Assembly: GCF_033126985.1 (NCBI RefSeq)
Contig: NZ_AP024714.1
Location: 2,620,990-2,684,989 of the forward strand
Reading direction: 5' to 3'
Length of the DNA stretch: 64,000 nucleotides
Source of the DNA: Methylomarinovum caldicuralii
GTDB taxonomy: Bacteria; Pseudomonadota; Gammaproteobacteria; Methylococcales; Methylothermaceae
Within the stretch, counting starts at the first letter, position 1. Every line of letters begins with the position of its first letter. Shown one piece after another: positions 27,843-36,260 of this stretch. The notes under the pieces were generated by a model. The model saw only the letters and a program-made list of their open reading frames with translations, had not been told where the DNA came from and did no database searches. Both the position numbers and the translations under genes were made by a program.

Positions 27843-29790
27843 CGCGGGCGATTGCTCACCCGCGGTTCCCACAGATCCGGACGTGCCCGATTAAGGCATC
27901 CGGCTCCTCGGACTATGGCGTCGCTACGCAACGGGCAATTCCGTGAACCACGCGCGGTGGGGGGAGTGGGTATCGTTTGTACAGCCGCCCAAAATGGTCC
28001 CAGTTCATCCGTTCCCGGTTGCGGCGGGACAACCATTTGTACCAGCGCCGTCTGACCTCGTACAGGAAGCGGGCCAGCGATTGGCTGTTGCCGACGATCC
28101 CATAGTAGGCATAATGCCCCTTGAGTTTGCGGCTCAGGGCCGCTTGTTGGTCTGCAACCGGCCAGTGGCGGTGCATCCGGCACCAGTGGTTGATCGCCTG
28201 CAGGGAGCGGCTGAGCCGGGCTTGGGCGGTCTTGCGTTTGACGACCCAACGCCCTTTCCTTGAGCGTCCCCAGTAGTGGGTGAATCCCAGGTATTGGAAG
28301 CTCTGGCCTTTCCGTCCGGGTTTTCTGAAGTCGAGCAGGCGGGTTTTGTCCGGGTGCAGGCGCAGGCCGTATTTGGCCAGGCGCTTGCCCAGAACGGCCA
28401 ATACCCGCCGGGCGTCTTCTTCCCGTTTGAACACCAGGACCGCATCGTCGGCGAACCGGACTTCGAAGGCGCTGCCTTGCAGTCGCGGTTTGACCGTCTG
28501 CTCGAACCACAGGTCGAGCACGTGATGCAGGTAGAGGTTGGCCAGCAGTGGGGAGATCACCCCACCTTGCGGTGTCCCTTGTTCGGGGTAGTGAAGCTGT
28601 CCGCCTTCCATGACACCGGCATTCAGCCATTTACCGATCACGCGGCAGATCACGCCGTCGCGCACCCTCTGCCCCAGAAAGTTCCGCAGCCGGTCCCGGT
28701 CCACGTCGTCGAAGAAGTTTTGGATGTCCAGGTCGATGACCCAGCCACCGCCCATGGCCATCAGCCCGCCCCATAGCCTCTCCAGGGCCTGGTGGGCACT
28801 GCGTCCGGGCCGGAACCCGTAGGCGCAGTCGAGAAAGTCCTGCTCGAAGATGGGTTCCAGCGCCATCAGCACCGCCCGTTGCAGCACCTTGTCTTCCAGC
28901 GTGGGAATGCCGATCGGGCGGGTCTTTCCCGTTCCCGGCTTGGGCAGGTGGACGCGCCGTACCGCAGGCGCCCGATACCGGCCGGTCTTGAACCGTTCCA
29001 GCAGGCGCGTCAGGTTCTCCTCTAAGTCGGCTGCGTATTGGGATGCAGTCACGCCGTCCACCCCGGCGGCCCCGTCCTTGCGGGTGCGCCGCCAGGCTTC
29101 TTCCAGCCACACCACGTCGATGTGGTGGGCAATCGTGGTCAGTTCCAGCTTCGGTTCGATCCGGGCCAGTTCCGCTAGCTTCCGTTGTCGTGTTGAGATG
29201 TTCTCCTGGCTCGATGTCCCGGCCATCTGTCCCTCCGAAAGCCCCATCGTCCGACCTGCCGCTTCCCTCCATCGGGTCCCTTGGGGCAGGTTCCCCGACT
29301 TCCCAGGTACTATCGGCAGGCTCCGATTGCTCGATCACCTTCCCAGCGCGCTTCGTCGCCTTCGCGCGCCGGTACCCTGCTTCGTGTCCCGTTCGCTCCC
29401 ATCGGCCGGACACCGCTCCGATGGGCCTGGGCCTTTTCTCACACGGCGCCCGCACCGCTCTTCCCGCAAGGAGTGATCGAGCCCTCCCAGGTTCCTGGGC
29501 GACCCTTGCCCTGCATGCCCCGCTCTTCGACCCCGGCGGAGGGATGATGCCAGGCCAGTACAGCACCACCCCTGTTGCCTTCCGTCCGTTCAACAACGTC
29601 GGCTCCGCATTCCGTACTTTCGAGGCTCCATCACGCGGCCTACAGGCCCCCTGTGTACGCTTCGCAGTCGGGATCGCTCCTCGACCACGCAACACTCGGT
29701 TCCGGCTGGTGGCCAGCCTTGGCCGGACAGGACTTGCACCTGTCAGGTCGCTCTGAAGGTTTCAGCGATGTCTTTCCTTCTACATAACTT
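27843..29790 (-). mobile_element. Group II intron with maturase gene
   Basis: The 3' end shows a 34-base domain V on the minus strand (27906 down to 27873). It begins GAGCCGGATGCC and has a lower arm GGGCACGTCCGGATCT, with the catalytic AGC triad. The hairpin of domain VI follows (CCGCGGG...CCCGCGG). The 5' part contains the typical domain I hairpin ACAGGTGCAAGTCCTGT near 29743-29727. The intron lies in sense orientation to the truncated fusion gene, so that gene would be its 5' exon. The exact 5' end is not certain. The 3' exon is the IS66 element, not the rest of the fusion gene. Confidence 0.85.
27913..29247 (-). CDS. ltrA: Group II intron reverse transcriptase/maturase
   Basis: The 444-residue protein has reverse-transcriptase blocks: KDGAAGVDGVT, RRVHLPKPGTGKTRPIGIPTLEDK, YGFRPGRSAHQAL, GTPQGGVISPLLANLYLH and the catalytic FADD at residues 265-268. 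A maturase (X) domain with RWYKWLSRRNRERMNWDHF follows. No HNH endonuclease domain is present at the C-terminus, so retrotransposition would use an endonuclease-independent route. It starts at ATG 29247, inside the intron's domain IV position. Confidence 0.95.
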   Translation of the reverse strand: MGLSEGQMAGTSSQENISTRQRKLAELARIEPKLELTTIAHHIDVVWLEEAWRRTRKDGAAGVDGVTASQYAADLEENLTRLLERFKTGRYRAPAVRRVHLPKPGTGKTRPIGIPTLEDKVLQRAVLMALEPIFEQDFLDCAYGFRPGRSAHQALERLWGGLMAMGGGWVIDLDIQNFFDDVDRDRLRNFLGQRVRDGVICRVIGKWLNAGVMEGGQLHYPEQGTPQGGVISPLLANLYLHHVLDLWFEQTVKPRLQGSAFEVRFADDAVLVFKREEDARRVLAVLGKRLAKYGLRLHPDKTRLLDFRKPGRKGQSFQYLGFTHYWGRSRKGRWVVKRKTAQARLSRSLQAINHWCRMHRHWPVADQQAALSRKLKGHYAYYGIVGNSQSLARFLYEVRRRWYKWLSRRNRERMNWDHFGRLYKRYPLPPPRVVHGIARCVATP

Positions 29791-32554
29791 CCTCCTTCTC
29801 CAGGCTTGGCCTGGCGCAATGAACGGTCACCAGCAGCGGCGGCGAATCCTCGGCCACATCGTAGGGCATGCCCAGCAGGCGGCAGGCCAGGTCGGTGCTG
29901 CCGCCCGGCGCCCACAGCCGTTCCATCAGCGAGAAGCTCAGCGGTGTCGGCCGCGGCAGCAGCTCCGACAGCTCGTTTTGCTCCAGCACCGGCTCGGTGG
30001 CCGGGTAAGGGCGCAACAGGGTCAGCAGGCGGCGGCGCTCGGCCTCGTCGGGATCGGCATCGGCCGCCGACACCGTGATGTCCCGGGCTTGGAGCAGATA
30101 GAAGCGGTCGTCGGCATAGGCCCATTCGATGTCTTGGGGGCGACCGAACAGCACCTCCACCTGCCGGCCCAGTGCCAGCAGCGGCGCCAGGTCGATGGGC
30201 GGGACCTCCTTTTCCAGCAGCCGGCCGCTGAGGCGGCCGAAACGGTAAGCGGTCGGCGTGGCGGTACCACTGACCAGGGACTCGCCCAACCCCGCCACCA
30301 TCTCCACCAGCTGACAGCCGCTGGTGGCCGGATGTTCGGTGAACAGCACGCCAGCATAGCGGGCCGGCACCATCTTCTGCACCACCACCCCGGCAGGCTC
30401 GTCTCCGTTGCCGCCGTAGGCGCTGGCACGGACGGAACGGAACGATGCCTGCACTTCCTCCAGGGCCTGGGGCAGGGTTTCCCAGCTCACCCCCAGCTTG
30501 GATTCGAACACCCCGGCGTAACTCTGTTCGGCGCCATCCTCGTTGACTCCGGAGCTGCGCACCGCCACCCGCCCGCATTTCAGGCGCCGCCACAGACGGC
30601 GGATGCGCCGCCAGGCGGATTCGTCCAGATCGCCACACAGTACCCGGTTGGTGAGGACGAAGCCGTCCGGCACCGGCAGTCCCGCCGCCATCATCTGCCC
30701 CAGGCGGATGGCCTTGTTGCCGCTGCCGCGATAACGATGGGCGGTGGCCAGCGGCACGATACCGGGATCGTCGGCGACCGGCTCGGGGAAGCGCTCCCGC
30801 CGCTCGCGCCGGAAATGCCAGCGGGCGACCGCGCTCTGGAGCGCGATCATCGCCACTCCCATGAGCAGGTAAAGGTTGACCGCCGCGCTCAGACGCCAGG
30901 CCAGGGCGGCGATGCCAACGGCAAACCCCCAGGCCAGCAGGCGCTTGGGCCGGGCCCTAGGGCCCCCGGTCCATTCCAGGTACACGAGCAGGGCCAGCCC
31001 CACCGCAGCCGGCAGCAGGTGGAGCGGATCGGGCCGCCCCAGATCGTCCAGCCAGGCGAAGGCCTGCGGCCGGGCTTTGGCGGCCTGATCGACGACCCGG
31101 AACAGCACCAGAAACAGGCCGATCTGCAACAGTGAGGCGATCAGATTGCGGCCCGGGGTCAGGCCGTGGCGGCGGTACAGGCGCATGATCTCGCGTCCCG
31201 CCCGGGGCTCGTCGTCCGGAAAACGGTCCTTGATCGCCTGCACCTCACCGGCCAGCCGACGCTGGACCAGCTGATCCCGTTCGGCCTTGAGGCTCCAGGG
31301 CCAGAAGCCGAGACGCAGCGCCGCCACCAGGATGGCGATGGCGATCAGGAGGTGACCGCTGAGCGCCTCCAGCCGCAGCATGGCCCCCTCCAGCGGCGCG
31401 GCGGCCCAGTCCAGCAGGGAACGGCCCTCCCGGCTCGCCTTCCATTGGGCCACGTGGGCCTTGTCAGCCCGTGGCAGGTAGAATTCGTGCGGCAGAGTGT
31501 AACGGCCAAGGAAGTCATAGCCGAGGCGGCTCAGACGCAATCCCAGAATCTGGGCGTAGAAGCAGCTGCGCTTGTCGTAGCAGGGGGCGATGACGGGGCG
31601 GTCTTTGGGCAGGGCCCGCAGGCGCGACTCCAGTTCGGCGCTGGGCAGCTTGCGGATGGGCAGGTTGACCGCACCGGGCAGATGACCGCGGTCGAAATCC
31701 CCCGGATAGCGCACGTCCACGAACAGGGCGTTGTCCTTTCGCACCCGCTCGACCACCTGCGCGGTTTCGAGCAGGACATCCTTGTTGGGGTAATCGGGCA
31801 GATCACTCAGGGTGTCGGGCGAGCGCCCCTCGGCCATTTCCAGCGGCCGGTTCTCGGCGATCCATTTCTCGTAACCGCCGATCAGGAACCGGCAGTCGTA
31901 ACCGCGTTCGTGGAAGTATTCGCACAGCTCCGAGCTGCGGTTGCCGGAGAAGCACAACAGCACGGTCCGGGCCCCCGGTTTGAGCAGACGTTCGGGCTGG
32001 CGGCGCAGATCGGGATAGCGGATGTGCCAGCTGCCCGGGATCCTGCCCTTTTCCACTTCCTCCGGTTCGCGGATATCGATGAGATTGAGCGGCTGGCCAG
32101 TTTCCAGCCAGCGGGCCAGTTCATCGGTGCCGATCCCCAGCGGGTGCTGCAGCTGCTCGCTGAAGGACAGGGTCTTGAGGGACACATCCCCCACCTGCCT
32201 GCCCTCCTCCACCGAGGGGCGGATCAGGTTGAGGCGCAGGCGGCGGTTTTCCTCGTCGAGCTGCTGGGTATACTGAAAAACGTTGAATCCGACCGACACC
32301 GCCAATCCCAGGAGCGCACCCCGGAACACCCAGCGCCACTGGCGCCGCCGTTCGGTGCGGCAGGCCGGATGGGCGCCGGCCCGGTAGGCGAAGCCACCCA
32401 CCATGACCGACAGCAGTCCCAATAGCTGGGCGGCGCTGGCGGAAAAATTGATGAGCAGATCCGGCGAGGGAATTCCCCAGGCCGGCGTGGTGATCAGCAG
32501 GAACGACACCCAAACGAAAGGCGTCGGGCGGCGATGGCCCGTTGTTGTTGTCAT
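29780..32554 (-). CDS. Rhodanese-rhodanese-YidC/Oxa1-PEP synthase fusion protein, 3'-truncated
   Basis: The 924-residue product has N-terminal membrane segments (about 15-30, 40-57, 76-93). Two rhodanese domains follow: 150-235 with active-site LCFSGNRS, C201, and 265-345 with APCYDKRS, C325. A membrane block at 400-580 resembles YidC/Oxa1 (EIMRLYRRHGLTPGRNLIASLLQ, given in two parts: EIMRLYRRHGLTPGRN and LIASLLQIGLFLVLFRVV, then DLGRPDPLHLLPAAVGLALL). Residues 605-825 match the ATP-binding domain of PEP synthase/PPDK (GSGNKAIRLGQMM, AVRSSGVNEDGAEQSYAG, QDIEWAYADDRFYLLQAR). The linker ELSELLPRPTPLSFSLM follows, but the phosphohistidine and PEP domains are missing because a group II intron begins at about 29790. 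Such a fusion is very unusual. Confidence 0.85.
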   Translation of the reverse strand: MTTTTGHRRPTPFVWVSFLLITTPAWGIPSPDLLINFSASAAQLLGLLSVMVGGFAYRAGAHPACRTERRRQWRWVFRGALLGLAVSVGFNVFQYTQQLDEENRRLRLNLIRPSVEEGRQVGDVSLKTLSFSEQLQHPLGIGTDELARWLETGQPLNLIDIREPEEVEKGRIPGSWHIRYPDLRRQPERLLKPGARTVLLCFSGNRSSELCEYFHERGYDCRFLIGGYEKWIAENRPLEMAEGRSPDTLSDLPDYPNKDVLLETAQVVERVRKDNALFVDVRYPGDFDRGHLPGAVNLPIRKLPSAELESRLRALPKDRPVIAPCYDKRSCFYAQILGLRLSRLGYDFLGRYTLPHEFYLPRADKAHVAQWKASREGRSLLDWAAAPLEGAMLRLEALSGHLLIAIAILVAALRLGFWPWSLKAERDQLVQRRLAGEVQAIKDRFPDDEPRAGREIMRLYRRHGLTPGRNLIASLLQIGLFLVLFRVVDQAAKARPQAFAWLDDLGRPDPLHLLPAAVGLALLVYLEWTGGPRARPKRLLAWGFAVGIAALAWRLSAAVNLYLLMGVAMIALQSAVARWHFRRERRERFPEPVADDPGIVPLATAHRYRGSGNKAIRLGQMMAAGLPVPDGFVLTNRVLCGDLDESAWRRIRRLWRRLKCGRVAVRSSGVNEDGAEQSYAGVFESKLGVSWETLPQALEEVQASFRSVRASAYGGNGDEPAGVVVQKMVPARYAGVLFTEHPATSGCQLVEMVAGLGESLVSGTATPTAYRFGRLSGRLLEKEVPPIDLAPLLALGRQVEVLFGRPQDIEWAYADDRFYLLQARDITVSAADADPDEAERRRLLTLLRPYPATEPVLEQNELSELLPRPTPLSFSLMERLWAPGGSTDLACRLLGMPYDVAEDSPPLLVTVHCARPSLEKEEVM

Positions 32555-32616
32555 TGTTTCCCCTCCTCATTGGCAACGCGCCATGGCAGAATCCGTTTCT
32601 CCACGGCACGCTGTAC

Positions 32617-32644
32617 CGTCACGAAATATGACAGTTTCGTGACG
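32617..32644. promoter_or_regulatory. Perfect 10-base inverted repeat between divergent genes
   Basis: CGTCACGAAA (32617-32626) and TTTCGTGACG (32635-32644) are separated by 8 bases (TATGACAG). The repeat lies between the start of the rhodanese/Oxa1/PEP-synthase gene and ygfZ, 56 bases before the ygfZ start. Arm length and spacing suit an operator for a dimeric regulator; which regulator is unknown. A transcribed hairpin is the alternative. Confidence 0.55.
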
Positions 32645-32700
32645 CCCACCATAAATCATAGTCAATTTCTGTGAACCGGCTCTCAAAAATGGAAAGAACC

Positions 32701-33609
32701 ATGACCATACCTTCAAATATCCCGGAAATAACGCCCGTGACCGATCTGGCCGTGGTGGAGGTTGGCGGCCGCGATGCGGCCGTCTTCCTTCAGGGCCAGG
32801 TCACCTGTGACGTGCGCCGTATCGATGAGAACCGAAGCGGCCTGGGCGCCGTCTGCACTCCCCAGGGACGGGTGCTGGCGAACTTCAGGATTCTGAGACG
32901 CGATGCGGCGTTCCTGCTGGTTCTGGCCGCCGATCTGGCGGAGGAAATCGCGCAACACCTGCGCCGTTACGTGCTGCGTGCCGACGTCACCCTAACGGTG
33001 ACGGAATGGGCCTGTCTCGGAGTCCGGGGCGAGCTTCCCCGGCTGCCGCAAACGCTCCCCCGGGCGGTGGACGAAAGCGCCTGGATCGGCCGGATCGCCT
33101 GGATTCGGATGCCCGACGCCCAGCCCCGCTGGCTGCTGCTGGGACAGCAAGCCGATCTGGAAGCGGGACTGCGGCTGTCAGAAGCCCGTGAGGCGCCGCC
33201 GGCACGCTGGCGCCTGTATGACATCCGCAGCGGTCTGCCCTGGGTGACCGCAGCCACCAGCGGCCGCTTCCTGCCCCAGATGCTCAACCTCGACCTGCTC
33301 GGCGGCGTCAGTTTCGACAAGGGCTGTTACACCGGCCAGGAAATCGTCGCCCGGGCCCACTACCGCGGCCAGGTCAAACGGCGGCTGTACCGCTTCTTCG
33401 CCGCCGGCGCCGAACCGCCGCCCCCCGGCACGGCGCTGCTCGCCGGGGAGGAAGGCGTCGGGCAGGTGGTCAATTCCGCCCAGGCTGCAAAAGGGGCGGA
33501 ACTGCTCGCGGTGGTCCGCTGTGATGCGGTTCATGATTCCGCGCTCCGGCTGGCATCCATGCCGCAGCGCCCGCTGCAGCAGCACGATCTTGCCTATACT
33601 GCTCCTTGA
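32701..33609 (+). CDS. ygfZ: Folate-binding protein YgfZ
   Basis: The 302-residue protein belongs to the YgfZ/GcvT-like family that supports assembly or repair of certain Fe-S clusters in a folate-dependent way. The diagnostic motif KGCYTGQEIVAR (with the conserved Cys) is near residue 215. The N-terminal half has the aminomethyltransferase-like fold (VFLQGQVTCDVRRI). The start ATG at 32701 (MTIPSNIPEITPV) is preferred to GTG 32671 because GGAAAG lies just before it. It is followed by an HDOD gene. Confidence 0.93.
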   Translation: MTIPSNIPEITPVTDLAVVEVGGRDAAVFLQGQVTCDVRRIDENRSGLGAVCTPQGRVLANFRILRRDAAFLLVLAADLAEEIAQHLRRYVLRADVTLTVTEWACLGVRGELPRLPQTLPRAVDESAWIGRIAWIRMPDAQPRWLLLGQQADLEAGLRLSEAREAPPARWRLYDIRSGLPWVTAATSGRFLPQMLNLDLLGGVSFDKGCYTGQEIVARAHYRGQVKRRLYRFFAAGAEPPPPGTALLAGEEGVGQVVNSAQAAKGAELLAVVRCDAVHDSALRLASMPQRPLQQHDLAYTAP

Positions 33610-33641
33610 GCCCATCAACCAACACGGGAATTCCGATCATC

Positions 33642-34472
33642 ATGCAAGTCGTCAACGCCCAGCAATTTCTCGATCGTCTGAAGGAAGAAATCGAAAAGGA
33701 CAGCATTACCCTGCCGACGCTGCCTGAGGTCGCCCTCAAAGTGCGCGCTGCGGTGGAAGACGGCAATACGACCGCTTCCCGGCTGGCGGACCTGATCGCC
33801 GAGGACGCCGCCCTCAGCGCCCGGCTGCTGCAGGTGGCCAACAGCCCCCTCTACCGCGCCCGCACTGAGATCACCAACCTGCAGATAGCGATCACGCGCC
33901 TGGGATACGACACCGTGCGAACCCTCATCACCGCTCTGGCGATGAAGCAACTCTTTCAGCCCGATTCCGCCCTGCTGGAGCGCTACTTCCGGGACATCTG
34001 GCGCACCAGCGTCGAGGTCGCCGCCATCAGCCGTGCCCTGGCGACCCTCACCCCCCACCTGAACGCAGAGCAAGCACTCCTGGCCGGGCTCATTCACCAG
34101 ATCGGCAAACTCCCCATCCTGGTGCTGGCCAACTGCAACCGGGAACCTGCCAAGGACCAGGCCGCCCTCGACCAACTGCTCGACGAACTCCATCCCACCA
34201 TCGGCGCTTTGATCCTGAGCCACTGGAACTTCCCTGAGACGCTACGCCGGGTCGTCAGCGAATACCGTCAGTGGGACCGCCAGACCGCCGACGGGGAGGC
34301 GGATTACGTGGACATCATCCAGGTCGCCTACCTGGAACATCTGGCCGATCAGGGAAAGGAGCCACCGGTCGATACCACCGCCATCGGCGCCTTCAGCCGC
34401 CTGGGGCTGACGCCGGACATCGAGGTCGTCGAAATCGAGGGCATTGACGCAACCCGTCAGATCTTCGCCTGA
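33642..34472 (+). CDS. HDOD-domain signalling protein
   Basis: The 276-residue protein consists of one HDOD domain. Landmarks are LPTLPEVALKVRAAVEDGNTTASRLADLI, DAALSARLLQVANSPLYRA and the inner RLGYDTVRTLITALAM; the HD-like position is in LLAGLIHQIGKLPI. It lacks an intact HD dyad and metal site, as usual for HDOD proteins, which act as regulators of motility, biofilm or stress rather than as phosphodiesterases. It starts 32 bases after ygfZ with GGGAA upstream. Confidence 0.88.
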   Translation: MQVVNAQQFLDRLKEEIEKDSITLPTLPEVALKVRAAVEDGNTTASRLADLIAEDAALSARLLQVANSPLYRARTEITNLQIAITRLGYDTVRTLITALAMKQLFQPDSALLERYFRDIWRTSVEVAAISRALATLTPHLNAEQALLAGLIHQIGKLPILVLANCNREPAKDQAALDQLLDELHPTIGALILSHWNFPETLRRVVSEYRQWDRQTADGEADYVDIIQVAYLEHLADQGKEPPVDTTAIGAFSRLGLTPDIEVVEIEGIDATRQIFA

Positions 34473-34587
34473 CACCCGTGGCGGGAGCCGCAGGGACGGC
34501 CGCCGGCGGATGGGCGGTGCGCGGTGCCGGTGGCTCCGAAGGTTGGTGTATCATTGGCATTCCAACGAGCCACCACCGGAAACCGAC

Positions 34588-35640
34588 ATGCACGAGGACA
34601 CCCTGCGCCGCTTCCGCCGCATCGGCACCCTCACCATCGCCGCGGTCTATTTCCTGATCCTCGTGGGCGCCATCGTCCGGGCCTCGGGCGCCGGCATGGG
34701 CTGTCCCGACTGGCCCACCTGCTTCGGGCAGTGGATCCCGCCCACCGACGAATCCCAGCTACCGGCCAATTACCACGAAATCTACGCCCAGCGGGGGTAT
34801 GCCGACACCCGCTTCAATCCGGTCAAGACCTGGACCGAATACCTCAACCGTCTCACCGGGGTGACCACCGGCCTGCTTATCATCCTCACGGTCTGGGCCG
34901 CCCTGCCCTTCCGGCGCGGCGATCCGCCGGTGTTCTATGCGGCGCTGGCCGCGTTGCTGCTGGTCGTGTTCCAGGGCTGGCTGGGGGCGGTAGTGGTGAG
35001 CAGCAACCTCCATCCCCTCATGATTACCGCCCATATGCTGATGGCGCTGGTCATCGTCGCGTTGCTGATCTACGCGCTGATCCGGGCCGAACGGGAGGCG
35101 CTGACACCCTTCCATCTCCGCTCCCTGCAACGCCGCCACGTCTGGCTGATGGGGGCGCTGTTACTCATGACCCTGATCCAGATCGGCCTCGGCGCCCAGG
35201 TCCGCGAGGCGGTGGACGCCATCGCCAAAGCCCACCAGTTCACCGGGCGCCGGCACTGGCCGCAGGAACTGCCGTGGGTGTTCTACTGGCACCGGGGTTT
35301 CGCCTTGGCGTTGCTGTGCGCCAACCTGGCCATGGCGTGGCGGCTGTTGCGCCTGCTGCCGCAGCAGCACCTGCTGTTCCGCCTCACCCTGGCGCTGGGG
35401 CTGTCGGTCTTCCTCGCGGTGGGAACCGGCATCGGCATGGAGCGGCTGGGGATACCGCCGCTGCTGCAACCGCTCCATCTGCTGATCGCCAATCTGATCT
35501 TCGGGATTCAGTTCACCCTGCTGATGACGCTGCATTACTGCTGCAGCCTGCCCGCATTCCCTGCCGAACGGGCACAGGATCTCACCGACCAACCCCAAGC
35601 GGCGGCCGCCACTGCCCGCCAGCCGGGGAAAGGATCCTGA
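34588..35640 (+). CDS. ctaA: Heme A synthase (COX15/CtaA)
   Basis: The 350-residue inner-membrane protein oxidises heme O to heme A for aa3-type cytochrome oxidases. Eight hydrophobic segments and the four heme-binding histidine regions are present (TWTEYLNRLTGVTTGLLI, NLHPLMITAHMLMAL, AKAHQFTGRRHWPQ, FYWHRGFALALL). The CxxC-like pair lies in GMGCPDWPTCFGQW. Start ATG 34588 (MHEDTLRRFRRIG) is chosen over the further upstream frame. The last 35 codons overlap, on the opposite strand, the end of the SPOR-domain gene. Confidence 0.95.
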   Translation: MHEDTLRRFRRIGTLTIAAVYFLILVGAIVRASGAGMGCPDWPTCFGQWIPPTDESQLPANYHEIYAQRGYADTRFNPVKTWTEYLNRLTGVTTGLLIILTVWAALPFRRGDPPVFYAALAALLLVVFQGWLGAVVVSSNLHPLMITAHMLMALVIVALLIYALIRAEREALTPFHLRSLQRRHVWLMGALLLMTLIQIGLGAQVREAVDAIAKAHQFTGRRHWPQELPWVFYWHRGFALALLCANLAMAWRLLRLLPQQHLLFRLTLALGLSVFLAVGTGIGMERLGIPPLLQPLHLLIANLIFGIQFTLLMTLHYCCSLPAFPAERAQDLTDQPQAAAATARQPGKGS

Positions 35641-36260
35641 GCCGATTCGAACCAGAAACGCCGCACCCGGGCCCGGCGCGGCAGGATTTCCACCTCGACG
35701 CCCTGGGCGCGTAGCTGCGCCGCCAGTGCCTCGGCCCGGCTGCGCCGGGTGTACAGCCCCAGGGAGATGGCCCCGCGCCAGCGGCCGCGTTCGAACAACC
35801 ACAGGTCCTTCCACCCCAATTGCCGCAGCCGGGCCAGATTGCGGCGCGCCGTCGCCAGATCGGCGGCCGGCGGATACATCAGCCAGTAACCGGTCACCTC
35901 CTCGGCTTCCTCCTCGACCACCCGGGCGGCAAGCCCCAGCTGGAGAAACTGGGTCAGCAAGCGCACGGCCGCCGCGCGCTCATCCAGCGGGCCGAGGCGA
36001 TAGCATGGGGATCTCCGCACGGGGGGACGGGGTTTGGGCTTGACGCCCTGAGTCACCGGCGCTGCGGCGGGCACCTCGGTCTCCGGTTCTGTCTCGGCGG
36101 CCTGCCTGGGTGCCCGGGGTACTTCGTCCACCAGGGTGATGCGTTCCAGGGGCACGCCGGAGACGGCCTGCTGCCGCGGCGCGGTATTCCGGCCGTATGT
36201 CGCCCACAGGAAGAACAGCAGGTTGGCGACCAGAAGGATGTAAGTCAGCCGCCGGCTCAT
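35535..36260 (-). CDS. SPOR-domain membrane protein
   Basis: The 241-residue protein has one N-terminal membrane anchor (TYILLVANLLFFLWATYG). A Pro/Glu/Ala-rich linker (residues 35-85) and a C-terminal SPOR-like domain (CYRLGPLDERAAAVRLLTQF, then GAISLGLYTRRSRAEALAAQL) follow. SPOR domains bind denuded peptidoglycan at division sites. The last 35 residues are Trp/Arg/Ala-rich and overlap ctaA antisense by 106 bases, so the true 3' end may be shorter. Its start lies just beside coaX on the same strand (4-base overlap at 36257-36260). Confidence 0.8.
   Translation of the reverse strand: MSRRLTYILLVANLLFFLWATYGRNTAPRQQAVSGVPLERITLVDEVPRAPRQAAETEPETEVPAAAPVTQGVKPKPRPPVRRSPCYRLGPLDERAAAVRLLTQFLQLGLAARVVEEEAEEVTGYWLMYPPAADLATARRNLARLRQLGWKDLWLFERGRWRGAISLGLYTRRSRAEALAAQLRAQGVEVEILPRRARVRRFWFESAQDPFPGWRAVAAAAWGWSVRSCARSAGNAGRLQQ

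Noticed and set aside
28631-29695. Second long open frame inside the group II intron
   Set aside because: It is a frame shadow of the maturase gene with biased Gly/Arg/Ala composition and no known domain.
34484-34537. GGAGCC/GGCTCC inverted repeat between the HDOD gene and ctaA as a fourth copy of the dispersed repeat
   Set aside because: The arms are only six bases and the core sequence shared by copies A-C is absent.
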